From the NCBI GenBank assembly GCA_017535925.1, contig JAFXTD010000027.1, positions 80,153-144,152 of the forward strand: a stretch of DNA of 64,000 nt, in the 5' to 3' direction. Shown here piece by piece: positions 41,811 to 50,447 of the stretch. Both the position numbers and the translations under genes were made by a program. The notes below the pieces were generated by a model. It did not search any database. It was not told the DNA's origin and saw only the letters and a program-made list of their open reading frames with translations. This stretch comes from Selenomonadaceae bacterium. Lineage in GTDB: Bacteria; Bacillota; Negativicutes; Selenomonadales; Selenomonadaceae. How positions within the stretch are numbered: position 1 is the stretch's first letter; each line of letters starts with the position of its first letter.

Positions 41811-43641
41811 AAACCTTCTCGACATTGAGAGTCGTGCGCATGACGTTATCGATTATATAGTTCGTGTCAACTTTGCTGTCGACTTTTTGAGGAGTCTTGC
41901 CTTCCTTCTTGAGCCGAGCCTGCACGCGTTTTGCTTGAGCTATTTCTTTGCGGATTTGTTTATCGGTTTTGGGTTCGTTCGAGCCGCCGACTTCCACGAC
42001 GAGTTGATTGTTCTTGCCGGTCTTGAGAAAATCTTTTATCTTGTCTTCGTAGCTTTTGTTTGAATCAGCCGTGACAAGTCCCGCGTTCGCCATTGCCTGA
42101 TTGACGGGAACGAGTGCACCGCCGTGAACTTCCAGAGCCAAATTTCCTTGATGCGCCGTCAAAGGCACGGTGTAAGGTATGACAACTTTTTCTGTCGGCT
42201 TGCGATAGGGTTGAAGTTCGACAGTCAAGTTGACCGTTTCGCCGGGCTTGACTTTCTTTTTGTCGGGCGTGACGGAAACGATTGAAGCCGTGCGCCTGTC
42301 CATGTCGAAAGAAATATTCACGTCCACGCCGAAGATATCCGATTCCTCTTTTGTGTTCGAGCAAACGAGATTGAGTGCCTGCATGAGTTCGAGGATAGCG
42401 ACTTGCCCGACATCAGAGGCGTTGTAGAACATATTTTTCCGCGCCAAAGAGCCGCCGTCAACCGCGTTTGTCTTAATGTTAAAATCAACATCAACCGTGC
42501 TTTCTGCGAGGGTATCGGTCATTCTGCTCAAGGCAGTGTAGGCAATCGCCGCGCCCAATTTCGGAACGAGGGTTTCATTGTAAGCAATCGTTGCGTTGAA
42601 AGTTTCCTGCTTATCGAGGGCGGTATCCTTAACCGTGACGGTGATTGGCACGACGGCAGGGAAAGTTCCGAGTATGCCCGCAATGCCCGAATCACGATCT
42701 TGATTGACGCGCCCGATAATGTGACCAATGCCCGCAAGTTTGACACCGTTGCCCGTGTGCCCGCTGACCGAGCCGATAACGGAGGCGTCCGTCATGAAGT
42801 AGTTGACATTGCCGCCGTGTGTGAACGAGTGCCCGAACGCCAAAATTTTTTTGCCGTCAACAGCCGTAACCGTGCCCGTTGCTCCCAAAGAAAAATCGCC
42901 GTAGATAATCGCGACGCCCAAAGCCGAGCCGGGCTCAAGGGTTGCATCAAATTTAAGACCGCGTTCGATTGTCTTGACGGGCGACTGAATTTTTTTCAAG
43001 CCCAATTCACGTTGCAAGAAGTTCACGCCGTTCGCATCAAAGCCGCTCAAATAAAATGCGTCAAGCTTTTCGACTTCGGGAGACTCTTCAACTTCAGCCG
43101 TATCCTCGACGGGTTCGGCAGTCGTTTCGGTTGAGTCGTCTTTGTTTTCGGGTTCGTTGGATTTATTTTTCTCCTTAGCCGCTTTGAAATAATTCACTTG
43201 CGCTTTGGGGTCGGGGAGTTGCCAAAGCTCCAACATTTTTTCAATCGGCGTGATTAAAACGCTGTAAGGATCCATTTCTTTGAGGATGGCAGCGAGTGCG
43301 CCGACGAGTTTGCCGTCAATGTAAACGGGAGAGCCGCTCATGCCCTGCAATATGCCGCCCGTGCGTTGAACCACTTCGCCCGAAGCCTTAGCCAAAATCG
43401 TGCGGGAACCTTTGCCTTCGTCAGTCACGCCGATAATTTCCACGTCGAAATTCTCAATCTTGCCGGAGCCGTCCACGACCGTATAAGCTTTGCCCTTCAT
43501 GCCGCTTTTGAGTTGTTCGAAAGGCAAAATTTCCGGCATCGCCAATGTCGCGTGCGGTATCAAAAAAATTATGAGAAGAACGACCAAAAATAATTTCACA
43601 AAAAATCTTTGCAAGACCTTCAACTCCATTCCGGGATGCAA
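41809..43641 (-). CDS. SpoIVB-like S55 peptidase domain protein
   Basis: A 610-residue predicted exported protease. A hydrophobic signal (FVKLFLVVLLIIFLIPHATLA) is followed by the S55 domain: GMKGKAYTVVDGSGKIENFDVEIIG, then ILQGMSGSPVYIDGKLVGAL with the catalytic Ser. KILAFGHSFTHGG follows the acidic linker EPENKDDSTETTAEPVED. The last third (residues 440-600) is Ig-like, LTVELQPYRK. A TTG start at 43641 and ATG at 43629 are both possible. Negativicutes lack clear SpoIVB sporulation roles for such proteins, so function is open. Confidence 0.82.
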   Translation of the reverse strand: MHPGMELKVLQRFFVKLFLVVLLIIFLIPHATLAMPEILPFEQLKSGMKGKAYTVVDGSGKIENFDVEIIGVTDEGKGSRTILAKASGEVVQRTGGILQGMSGSPVYIDGKLVGALAAILKEMDPYSVLITPIEKMLELWQLPDPKAQVNYFKAAKEKNKSNEPENKDDSTETTAEPVEDTAEVEESPEVEKLDAFYLSGFDANGVNFLQRELGLKKIQSPVKTIERGLKFDATLEPGSALGVAIIYGDFSLGATGTVTAVDGKKILAFGHSFTHGGNVNYFMTDASVIGSVSGHTGNGVKLAGIGHIIGRVNQDRDSGIAGILGTFPAVVPITVTVKDTALDKQETFNATIAYNETLVPKLGAAIAYTALSRMTDTLAESTVDVDFNIKTNAVDGGSLARKNMFYNASDVGQVAILELMQALNLVCSNTKEESDIFGVDVNISFDMDRRTASIVSVTPDKKKVKPGETVNLTVELQPYRKPTEKVVIPYTVPLTAHQGNLALEVHGGALVPVNQAMANAGLVTADSNKSYEDKIKDFLKTGKNNQLVVEVGGSNEPKTDKQIRKEIAQAKRVQARLKKEGKTPQKVDSKVDTNYIIDNVMRTTLNVEKV

Positions 43642-43678
43642 AAAAATTTAATCCTTGCTTAACCTAATGAATAATAAA

Positions 43679-44884
43679 TCATTTTCTGAGAATCGTCAAC
43701 GCATTGCCGACAAGTCGTTCCTTTCCGTCGCTGGGGCTGTTTACGAGGTTGCCTTTGAAAAATAATTCGGTTGAGCCGCCGCCGTCCAAGTTAATCGCCT
43801 CGACCGCTCCGAATTCGTTTTTCAAAATGCGTGCCCATTCGGTGAGGGTGCAACCTTTGCTGTGAGCTTGCCGACCGTCGACGACCGCAAAAATATAATC
43901 GCCGTATTTTGTTATGCCGAAAGCCGAACGCGGGGCACGACCGACGCGAATATCATTCGGGAATTGTTCGGCGTCTGCCGTCACGTAAATTTCGCCTTCC
44001 TTAACCAAAGTGGGACCCGCGCCGATAATGTGAATCGCCTCGTTGAAGTCGTCGCCGTGTTCGACGTTGATATAATCCTCTTCGAAAGTCATCTTGTCTC
44101 CGACGTAAACGCTCTTGAATTTTTCGATAGCGGTTCCGTGTGCACTGACCACGAAACCGTTTGGCGGAATGTAATTGTTGCCCTTGTCACGAAAAATATT
44201 TGTGACCTCTCCGTCTTGAACGACAAGCTCCACGCCGAAATTATTTGTGCCGGTCGTCGCGCCTTGCCAACTGTTGTAAACGACAACGCCGTCGGAATTT
44301 CTTTCGCAGTCAACGCCGTCAACAACGACTTCCTCGCCGTTGAATTGGAGGACGCCGCGATAAACTTGCCGCGCAAAAATCATGGTGCCGTCCGCTCTGA
44401 TTCCGACAGCCGAACGAATAAAATAGGTCGTGCCCGCCGTGAGCCCGTCGATTTTCGTGTTGCCGTAAATCGTGCCTTTGACGCCGAAATAGCTCGCGTT
44501 AATTGTGGCGATTGCTTCAGGCGAATTCATTTGCGAAACGGTTGCGCGTCCGGGAATTTGATTTTTCGCCAAGACGGGGCGCACAAAATATTTCTCATGG
44601 TCGGCGATAACCGCGAACGCCATCACTCCGTTTTTATGATAAACCAAAAATTCCAAGCCCTCTTCTTCTTCGACGGGCGGCGGCGTGACGGTTTTCGGAG
44701 GTTCTTCGCCCTCTTCATAAATCGGCGGGTCGTAATATCCTGACTCAAGCGGCGTGTGTTTTACGTCGGTTACTTCTTCTTCTGCAGAAGGCGTATCGTC
44801 AACAGCTTTCTCTGCTTGTGCGAAATTCGGTGCAGTCAAAAAAAATATTCCCGCCGTCAACAGCGCGGCGATTTTCTTTATCAT
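43679..44884 (-). CDS. NAGPA-domain (phosphodiester glycosidase) exported protein
   Basis: A 401-residue protein with signal peptide MIKKIAALLTAGIFFLTAPNFAQA, an acidic/Pro-rich linker (residues 25-75), and a C-terminal phosphodiester glycosidase domain: AIATINASYFGVKGTIYGN, VGRAPRSAFGITKYGDYIFAVVDGRQ and GAVEAINLDGGGSTELFFKG. Such domains act on periplasmic or cell-wall glycans. GAGGAG precedes the ATG. It lies next to the S55 peptidase gene, perhaps in one transcript. The substrate is unknown. Confidence 0.87.
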   Translation of the reverse strand: MIKKIAALLTAGIFFLTAPNFAQAEKAVDDTPSAEEEVTDVKHTPLESGYYDPPIYEEGEEPPKTVTPPPVEEEEGLEFLVYHKNGVMAFAVIADHEKYFVRPVLAKNQIPGRATVSQMNSPEAIATINASYFGVKGTIYGNTKIDGLTAGTTYFIRSAVGIRADGTMIFARQVYRGVLQFNGEEVVVDGVDCERNSDGVVVYNSWQGATTGTNNFGVELVVQDGEVTNIFRDKGNNYIPPNGFVVSAHGTAIEKFKSVYVGDKMTFEEDYINVEHGDDFNEAIHIIGAGPTLVKEGEIYVTADAEQFPNDIRVGRAPRSAFGITKYGDYIFAVVDGRQAHSKGCTLTEWARILKNEFGAVEAINLDGGGSTELFFKGNLVNSPSDGKERLVGNALTILRK

Positions 44885-44951
44885 ACTTATTACTCCTCAA
44901 AAATAATTTGGCTTGCAATTTCTGTTGTCGTGAAAAAATTCCTTCACTACC

Positions 44952-44992
44952 GCGAAAAAAAAATTACCTCCGCAATCGAGGAGGCAATTTTT
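44952..44992 (-). terminator. terminator after the tRNA genes
   Basis: CCTCC-loop-GGAGG stem followed by a long T-run on the minus strand, 15 bases after the tRNA-Val(CAC) 3' end. Confidence 0.75.
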
Positions 44993-45006
44993 AATTTCTT
45001 ATTCGG

Positions 45007-45082
45007 TGGTGCTCGCTGAGGGACTCGAACCCACGACTTCCTCCATGTGACGGAGATACTCTACCAACTGAGTTAAGCGAGC
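45007..45082 (-). tRNA. tRNA-Val (anticodon CAC)
   Basis: 76 bases including an encoded CCA. The acceptor GCTCGCT/AGCGAGC is perfect; the anticodon stem TCTCC/GGAGG holds loop GTCACAT, giving CAC. The T-arm GTGGG-TTCGAGT-CCCTC has one T-T mismatch. It is co-transcribed with the second tRNA. Confidence 0.9.
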
Positions 45083-45095
45083 CGGTAAAAAAAAA

Positions 45096-45172
45096 TGGTG
45101 GGGCTGACAGAACTCGAATCTGTGACCTCCTCGATGTCAACGAGGCACTCTAACCATCTGAGCTACAACCCC
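45096..45172 (-). tRNA. tRNA-Val (anticodon GAC)
   Basis: 77 bases with encoded CCA. The acceptor is GGGGTTG/CAGCCCC with one G-T pair; the anticodon stem CCTCG/CGAGG holds loop TTGACAT, giving GAC. It is the promoter-proximal gene of the pair. Confidence 0.92.
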
Positions 45173-45195
45173 ATGTCTCTTTCAAGACAAGCGCA

Positions 45196-45224
45196 ATTAT
45201 AGCGGTTGAGTTGTCATTTGTCAA
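45196..45224 (-). promoter_or_regulatory. sigma-A promoter of the tRNA-Val pair
   Basis: A perfect TTGACA, 17-base spacer and TATAAT on the minus strand, 24 bases before the tRNA-Val(GAC) 5' end. Confidence 0.85.
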
Positions 45225-45249
45225 GAAAAAATTTGGCGCGTTTCTTCAG

Positions 45250-45655
45250 CGGAACCCCCGTCTTTGCCAAAGAGTGGGCACGCAGAATCGCTGTCGTGAT
45301 TCGAATTCCTCACTTCGATTTAACGTTTAATGACTTTAGTTTTTTTGAAAAACTTTTTCTTTGCTTGCTCAAAGTAGCTGTTAGCTTTTAGCTGTTAGGA
45401 GCTGTTGGTAAATTCAATCGACGGCTGAGATTGAGCGTTTCAATGACTTTTATATTTTAAATCTACTTTTCTTTTGCAGCGCCCGGTTTAGCTGTTAGCT
45501 GTTAGTGGTTAGTGGTTAGAATTCTAATCACTAATCACTAAATTGTGCGGCCGGGTTTTCGCTCACTGCTGCTTTCGAATTTACCAACAGCCCCTAGGAG
45601 AAATGCTGTTTCAGTGCGGCGAGGCGGCCGTCATCCGTGACGGCTCCAAACGAAT
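45250..45655. repeat. composite repeat element, family 2, copy C (interrupted)
   Basis: The left part repeats the GTCTTTGCCAAAGAGTGGGC module and CGATTTAACGTTT box of copy A. The right part (45598-45655) has GCGGCGAGGCGGCCGTCAT. Between them a family 1 element (45396-45597) is nested. This accounts for most of the 480-base gap between tRNA-Val and glnA; no gene is seen. Confidence 0.7.
45396..45597. repeat. inverted-repeat element, family 1, copy C
   Basis: Ends TAGGAGCTGTTGGTAAATTC and GAATTTACCAACAGCCCCTA. The left interior matches copy A (ATCGACGGCTGAGATTGAGCG). It carries its own short tandem repeats (GTTAGTGGTTAG and CACTAATCACTAA) at 45490-45543. Confidence 0.8.
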
Positions 45656-45656
45656 T

Positions 45657-47540
45657 CTAAATTATATTTTTTTCGTAGGCGTCGTAAAGGGCTTTGAGTT
45701 CCTCAATCTTGGCGTAAATCTCAACTTGCAAGCTTGAGGCGGTTTCGTAGTCGCCGGAATTCAAGGCGGTTATCAGTTGCGTGAACAAAGATTTTTCGTC
45801 GATTGAGTCTTTGGCAAGCGCGGCTCTCAACAGAAAAATTTTGTTCCAGTTGTAGGCGTCGAGGTCGGTCACAAAGTCGGCGTCGATTTTTTTTGCCTTG
45901 CGAACCGTCTCGCGCAATTCGGGCAGGATTCTTGAAATAAGTTCGGTCTTCCAACGCAACAAGGCACCGTCGCGGAAGGCGTTGATAATTCTCTCCTGCA
46001 AGGCTCCGCCGCTTGAAATGATTTTGACTTTGTCGGGATATTTTTTTAAAGCCTCCATGTTCTCCCAGACGGTCGCGGGCGGCTTGCCGAAGAGTTTATC
46101 GCGCTCGGCTTGAGTGTAGTCCTCGAAAACATCTTGCTCGCTGCGATAGGCGCGCTCCTTTTCAAGATAGAAGCCCTCTTGTCCCGCAGACTTCGACAGC
46201 TCCGCCAAAAGTTCGGGCGTCTTGTGAGTTATCGTCGCTTTCACGCCGTCAAGTATCGCCGAATACGATGCCGCCAATACCAAATAAATATTCGTGTAGG
46301 GATTGCAGCCGCGAAGTTCGAAACGGGTTGCCATAGGATTTTCGAGGTCGCGAATCAAGCTGACAAGTATCGTTCGGTTGCGGCTCGGAATTTGCGGCGT
46401 GTGACCCAAAGACGTGACGATACAGACAGGTGCCTCGAAGCCGGGCTTGAGACGATTTAAAGAATCATTGGTCGCGCTGACGAAAGGATTAATGACCTCG
46501 TAATTTTTCAGCAAGCCCATCAACGCGCCGTAGCCGACTGCGCTCATATAATCTTCGGAAGGATTTTTCGCGGCGAAGAGGTTGTGAGTTTTGCCGTCCG
46601 CCGTGACTGCCGCAAGCCCGATATGAGTATGTTCGCCGTTGCCTGCCAAACCGATCATCGGTTTTGCTTTGAAGCTGACTTCCAAACCGTTTGCGCGGAA
46701 AATTTCTTTGACGACAGTCCGAACGACGATTTCATTATCGGCGGCTTGCACCGCGTCCGCAAATTTCCAATCGATTTCCAACTGTTCGCAGACGTGAGTT
46801 AAGTGACCCGACTCGTCGATTTGAGCTTTGAGCCCGCCGACTTCCTTGTGTCCCATTTCGACTTTCAAGCCGTATCTGTCAAGCTCCAATATCGCCTGCT
46901 CCAAAGCGCAACGAACCGCGCCGTGTGTCCGTTCCCAATATTGTTCCTGCATGATTTCCGCCGCGCTCATTTCTTCGACGGAGGCTTCTTCCAACGGCGT
47001 CTTTACCCAAAATTCAAGTTCGGTCGCCGAAGTGAAAACAATGTCGATAATTTCCTTGCCGCTCACGTCCAAGCCGTCAATATCGGGGTGCTTATGAAAA
47101 AGATTAACCAGCTCGCGTTTGACATTGACGAGGGTATCGGTCAAGACGGCGCGGGAGTCGACGCGTTTGCCCTCGTGAATCAGAAAGCCGGGAATCCTCA
47201 ACGTGCCGACCGGGCGATTGGTAATGTTGTCGTAGTGTTCGAAGTTGTAATCGACGAACCAATTAACCGTCGGGTCAACGGGCATATCAACCTTTGCATT
47301 GTTGAGCGTGGCGATACCGGGCAACACGACGCTTGAGCCGTCAGTTTGAACGGCGCGCCCCGCGTAGAAGTCGTCAATGTCTTTGATAAAAATGCGCACG
47401 GGAATTTTTTCATCGGTGTCGTTGCCCGCGAGGTCAATGCCGACCAGCGACACGAATTTTATTTCGGGATGTTCGCGAAGCTGTCGAATAATTTCTTCCT
47501 TCGGAGTGTTTGCTTTGATTGTATAAATTAAATCTGCCAT
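45657..47540 (-). CDS. glnA: glutamine synthetase, long form
   Basis: A 627-residue glutamine synthetase, well above the 440-470 of ordinary GSI. The catalytic core has KVEMGHKEVGGLKAQID, the metal/ATP region GLAGNGEHTHIGL and a RNRTILVSLI arginine segment (SRNRTILVSL), then FELRGCNPYTNIYLVLAA. Residues 480-627 are a helical extension with SSGGALQERIINAFRDGALLRW. It makes glutamine from glutamate and ammonia. The first 100 residues follow the GSI beta-grasp fold loosely. GAGGTG precedes the ATG. A role in ammonia assimilation is likely. Confidence 0.85.
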   Translation of the reverse strand: MADLIYTIKANTPKEEIIRQLREHPEIKFVSLVGIDLAGNDTDEKIPVRIFIKDIDDFYAGRAVQTDGSSVVLPGIATLNNAKVDMPVDPTVNWFVDYNFEHYDNITNRPVGTLRIPGFLIHEGKRVDSRAVLTDTLVNVKRELVNLFHKHPDIDGLDVSGKEIIDIVFTSATELEFWVKTPLEEASVEEMSAAEIMQEQYWERTHGAVRCALEQAILELDRYGLKVEMGHKEVGGLKAQIDESGHLTHVCEQLEIDWKFADAVQAADNEIVVRTVVKEIFRANGLEVSFKAKPMIGLAGNGEHTHIGLAAVTADGKTHNLFAAKNPSEDYMSAVGYGALMGLLKNYEVINPFVSATNDSLNRLKPGFEAPVCIVTSLGHTPQIPSRNRTILVSLIRDLENPMATRFELRGCNPYTNIYLVLAASYSAILDGVKATITHKTPELLAELSKSAGQEGFYLEKERAYRSEQDVFEDYTQAERDKLFGKPPATVWENMEALKKYPDKVKIISSGGALQERIINAFRDGALLRWKTELISRILPELRETVRKAKKIDADFVTDLDAYNWNKIFLLRAALAKDSIDEKSLFTQLITALNSGDYETASSLQVEIYAKIEELKALYDAYEKNII

Positions 47541-47637
47541 AAATACACCTCGTATAATCAGAGTAGTAAGTGGAGAGCGGGGAATTGGGAATAAAAATGT
47601 GGCTCGCGGTATTATAGTCAGCCTTTAAAAATTATAC

Positions 47638-47780
47638 TAGAGCGTGTTGGTAAATTCAATCGGCGGCAGAAATTAGCTTTCAGCTTTCATGTTAGTAGGT
47701 AAGTAGTAAGGAAGCAGAATTCTATTAACCTAATCACTAACCATTAACCGCTACTTTTGGACTTTACCCACACTCCCTAA
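47638..47780. repeat. inverted-repeat element, family 1, copy D
   Basis: Left end TAGAGCGTGTTGGTAAATTC, right end GGACTTTACCCACACTCCCTA. The interior is mostly short tandem repeats (GCTTTCAGCTTTCATG, TAACCTAATCACTAACC). The right end lies within the 3' part of the nhaC gene. Confidence 0.75.
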
Positions 47781-49049
47781 ACAGCAGATTGGAATAAGCC
47801 AAAGATAGAATGCGGCGAGGATTGAAGTTGACGGAGCGGCTATCGGCATTAAAACTATCACGCTTGCTATCGACCAAGGAATCAGCGGCGAAATTATTAC
47901 GGCGGTGTTTTCAATTTGTATCGCGAAAATTTCCGGGCGCGGCTCGACTTTTTTGCAAAGTTGGTGCGTCAACATTATCGCAAGCGTTTGGTTGCAGGCA
48001 GTCATGCTCGTGATAATTGACGCGATTAAAACGCTCACGAACGGCGAAAATCTTTTCCCGATTGAAATCATCAAACTCTGCAGACGATTTAAAAAGCCCG
48101 TCGCTTGAAAAATTCCCGCGTAACAACTTGAAATGCAGACGACCGCGCTGACCTGTGCCATTGAAAAAATTCCTCCGCCGCTCATGATTTTTGCAAGCTC
48201 CGTGTCGAGAGGATGGTAGCCCGTCAAAGCGATTTTCAAAAGTTCGCCGACCGATATTCCTTGAATCAAAAATCCTATCGCCGCGCAAGCCAAGATACTC
48301 GCAAACATCATCAACTGCACGCGCAACTTCAGCAACGACAACACGACGATTAAAATTGCCGGAATCAAAACGGGCAGAGAAATCACGAAGGCTTGAGAAA
48401 AAATTTCTTTGGCGTCGACGGTTGCGGCTCCTTCCCCGACAAAAAATATTCCCGCCGCCAAATAAAATGCGCTCGCCAAAATCAGCGGAATTATCGAAGT
48501 CTTGACCATGCCGACGATATTTTTGTAAATTTCCGTTCGAGTCAAAGTTGCCACCAAAAGCGCGCTTGTCGACATGGGCGAACACCTGTCACCGAGATAA
48601 CAACCCGACAAAATCGCGCCGCCCGTCAACCAAATCGAAACCTCCAAACTGTCAGCTATCGACCCGCAAATAATTCCCATCGTCGCCGCCGTTCCGAATG
48701 CCGTGCCCGTCAAAACCGAAATCAGCGAACACATCCAAAATGTCATAAGCAAAATTATCGCGGGCGAAAAAAAATCTGCCGTGTAAAAAATTATCGCGGG
48801 GATGACGCCGGCAGCTCTCCAATACGCCGTGATTATTCCGATAAGCACGAACGTTATCAAAATCGGTTTAATCGGTCGGACGCCCGCTTTCCACATCTCA
48901 AAAATTTTTCGCGGCGTGTGTCCCAGATTGTAAGCGTAAAACGAAAAAATCATCAATCCGAAAATCAGCGCGAACAAAATCGACTTGCCCGACAATATGC
49001 AAGCCGTCAACGCGGCAGAAAATATTCCGAGTAAAATTATTTCAAACAT
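47751..49049 (-). CDS. NhaC family Na+/H+ antiporter
   Basis: A 432-residue membrane protein with about 11-12 segments and the NhaC pattern: MAGTAFGTAATMG-like (SVLTGTAFGTAATMGIICGSI), GGAILSGCYLGDRCSPMSTSALLVA and MTACNQTLAIML. It exchanges Na+ (or a lactate/malate pair) for protons. The last residues, LGSVGKVQK, and the stop are encoded by the end of a family 1 element, so the native C-terminus was replaced. It precedes a HAD gene on the other strand. Confidence 0.85.
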   Translation of the reverse strand: MFEIILLGIFSAALTACILSGKSILFALIFGLMIFSFYAYNLGHTPRKIFEMWKAGVRPIKPILITFVLIGIITAYWRAAGVIPAIIFYTADFFSPAIILLMTFWMCSLISVLTGTAFGTAATMGIICGSIADSLEVSIWLTGGAILSGCYLGDRCSPMSTSALLVATLTRTEIYKNIVGMVKTSIIPLILASAFYLAAGIFFVGEGAATVDAKEIFSQAFVISLPVLIPAILIVVLSLLKLRVQLMMFASILACAAIGFLIQGISVGELLKIALTGYHPLDTELAKIMSGGGIFSMAQVSAVVCISSCYAGIFQATGFLNRLQSLMISIGKRFSPFVSVLIASIITSMTACNQTLAIMLTHQLCKKVEPRPEIFAIQIENTAVIISPLIPWSIASVIVLMPIAAPSTSILAAFYLWLIPICCLGSVGKVQK

Positions 49050-49130
49050 GATTAATCGCGGCTCCTCTCGAAAAAAATTTTAGCATAACAGTCAAGCTTG
49101 TGTTAAAATCGGCGCAGGAGGCGTTTATAT

Positions 49131-49164
49131 AATTGGGAATGGGGAATGGGGAATTGGGAATTAA
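49131..49164. repeat. short tandem repeat, GGGGAATTGGGAAT type
   Basis: Repeats of GGGAATGGGGAATTGGGAAT between the diverging nhaC and HAD genes. The same unit is found at 37250 and 47580. Confidence 0.7.
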
Positions 49165-49206
49165 ATTCGCAAAATCATTCCCTCCAATTAAACAGGAGGT
49201 TTTAAT

Positions 49207-50025
49207 ATGAAGTACAGACTTTTGGCATTGGATATGGACGGCACGGTTTTGAATTCGCAGAAAAAAATTTCGCCGCAAACGGTTGCCGCAATCAAAAAAC
49301 TTTCCGAGAGCGGAGTTTACGTCGTGACGAGTACGGGACGCGGACGCGCCGAAGTCAACGATTATCCCGACGTGATTAATTTGATGAACTGCGGCATATT
49401 GAACAGCGGCGGCTTGCTTTTCGATTTTGTCCGCGACGAGCCGATAGCGATTCACGGCGTCGACGAAAAAATTATTTTGAAATTGATTGACTTCGGACTT
49501 GAGGAACGGGCTATGATTCATCTTCTGGGCATACGTCATTCCATTGCCCGCGAGGAAGATATTCAAAATATGGCGGCGTTCGATATGGCAGTTTATCATG
49601 ACATGTTCAACAGAATTTGTGAGCGTTGCGCTGACCCGAAAGAATACGTTCTCGAACACCCCGGCGAAGTCATCAAAGTCAATCTCTATCACCGCGATAA
49701 AATTTCTCGTGACAAAAATTTTGAACGCATTAAGCCGCTCAACTTGTCGATAAGTTTTGCCGAGTCGAACAATTTGGAAATGTCACCCGCAAATATTACA
49801 AAGGCTTCGGGTTTGATTGAGCTTTGTGATTTTTTGAAGATTGACCTCGCCGAAACCGTTGCAATCGGTGACGCCGACAACGACAAAGAAATTTTGCAGA
49901 CGGCGGGCTTATCTGTCGCTATGGGCAACGCCTCCGACGAAATAAAAAAGCTCGCCGACTTCGTCACGCTCGATAATGACCATGACGGAGTGGCGGCGGC
50001 GATTGAAAAATTTTTCAAGGAGTGA
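49207..50025 (+). CDS. Cof-type HAD-IIB phosphatase
   Basis: A 272-residue haloacid dehalogenase family phosphatase. Motif I is LLALDMDGTVLNSQKKIS (nucleophile Asp), motif II TSTGRGR, and motif IV IGDADNDKEIL with SVAMGNASDEIKKLADFVT. The cap is the type IIB seen in Cof/YbiV sugar phosphatases. CAGGAGG precedes the ATG. It overlaps nothing upstream and ends 5 bases before the hicB start. The substrate is unknown. Confidence 0.92.
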   Translation: MKYRLLALDMDGTVLNSQKKISPQTVAAIKKLSESGVYVVTSTGRGRAEVNDYPDVINLMNCGILNSGGLLFDFVRDEPIAIHGVDEKIILKLIDFGLEERAMIHLLGIRHSIAREEDIQNMAAFDMAVYHDMFNRICERCADPKEYVLEHPGEVIKVNLYHRDKISRDKNFERIKPLNLSISFAESNNLEMSPANITKASGLIELCDFLKIDLAETVAIGDADNDKEILQTAGLSVAMGNASDEIKKLADFVTLDNDHDGVAAAIEKFFKE

Positions 50026-50030
50026 TTGTC

Positions 50031-50252
50031 ATGAAAGGTTATAATGTTCAGCTTACTTGGGACGATGAAGCCGAAGTTTGGTTGGCGACAAGCGAAGATA
50101 TTCCCGGATTGATTCTTGAGGCAGATTCGGCTGATAAATTAATTAAGCGTGTGTTGCTCGCCGCACCCGAAATTATCGAATTGAACGGTGTAGAAAAGCG
50201 GAAAGATTTTTATTTCCATTGTGACAGACACGAAAGAGCGGCGTTGGCATAA
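50031..50252 (+). CDS. HicB-like antitoxin (DUF1902)
   Basis: A 73-residue protein with the partial RNase H fold of HicB/DUF1902: YNVQLTWDDEAEVWLATSEDIPGLILEADS, then LIKRVLLAAPEIIELN. HicB neutralises the HicA mRNA interferase and usually represses its own promoter. AAGGAG lies 8 bases before the ATG. The order antitoxin then toxin, with no gap, supports the pair. Confidence 0.85.
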   Translation: MKGYNVQLTWDDEAEVWLATSEDIPGLILEADSADKLIKRVLLAAPEIIELNGVEKRKDFYFHCDRHERAALA

Positions 50253-50447
50253 ATGGCGGAGTACGAAAAGAAAGTCAGAGCTGTTTTAGCCGAAAACGGT
50301 TGCAAATTTGTCCGTCACGGAAAAGGCGACCACGATATTTGGTACAGCCCCATTACAGACCGCAATATCACAGTTGACGGAAAGATTAAATCGCGCCATA
50401 CTGCCAACGAAATTATGAAACAGAGCGGTATAAGCTATCGTTTCTAA
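50253..50447 (+). CDS. HicA-like toxin
   Basis: A 64-residue dsRBD-like mRNA interferase. VRAVLAENGCKFVRHGKGDHDIWYSP holds the active His in GKGDHDIW, and SRHTANEIMKQSGI is the C-terminal helix. It cleaves mRNA during stress unless bound by HicB. It starts directly after the HicB stop, so translation is coupled. It converges on the methyltransferase gene with a 4-base overlap. Confidence 0.88.
   Translation: MAEYEKKVRAVLAENGCKFVRHGKGDHDIWYSPITDRNITVDGKIKSRHTANEIMKQSGISYRF

Noticed and set aside
49042..49692. Minus-strand frame of 216 codons across the HAD gene start
   Set aside because: Part of it (LIPNSPFPIPN) is only the short tandem repeat read in another frame; the HAD gene on the plus strand has all motifs.
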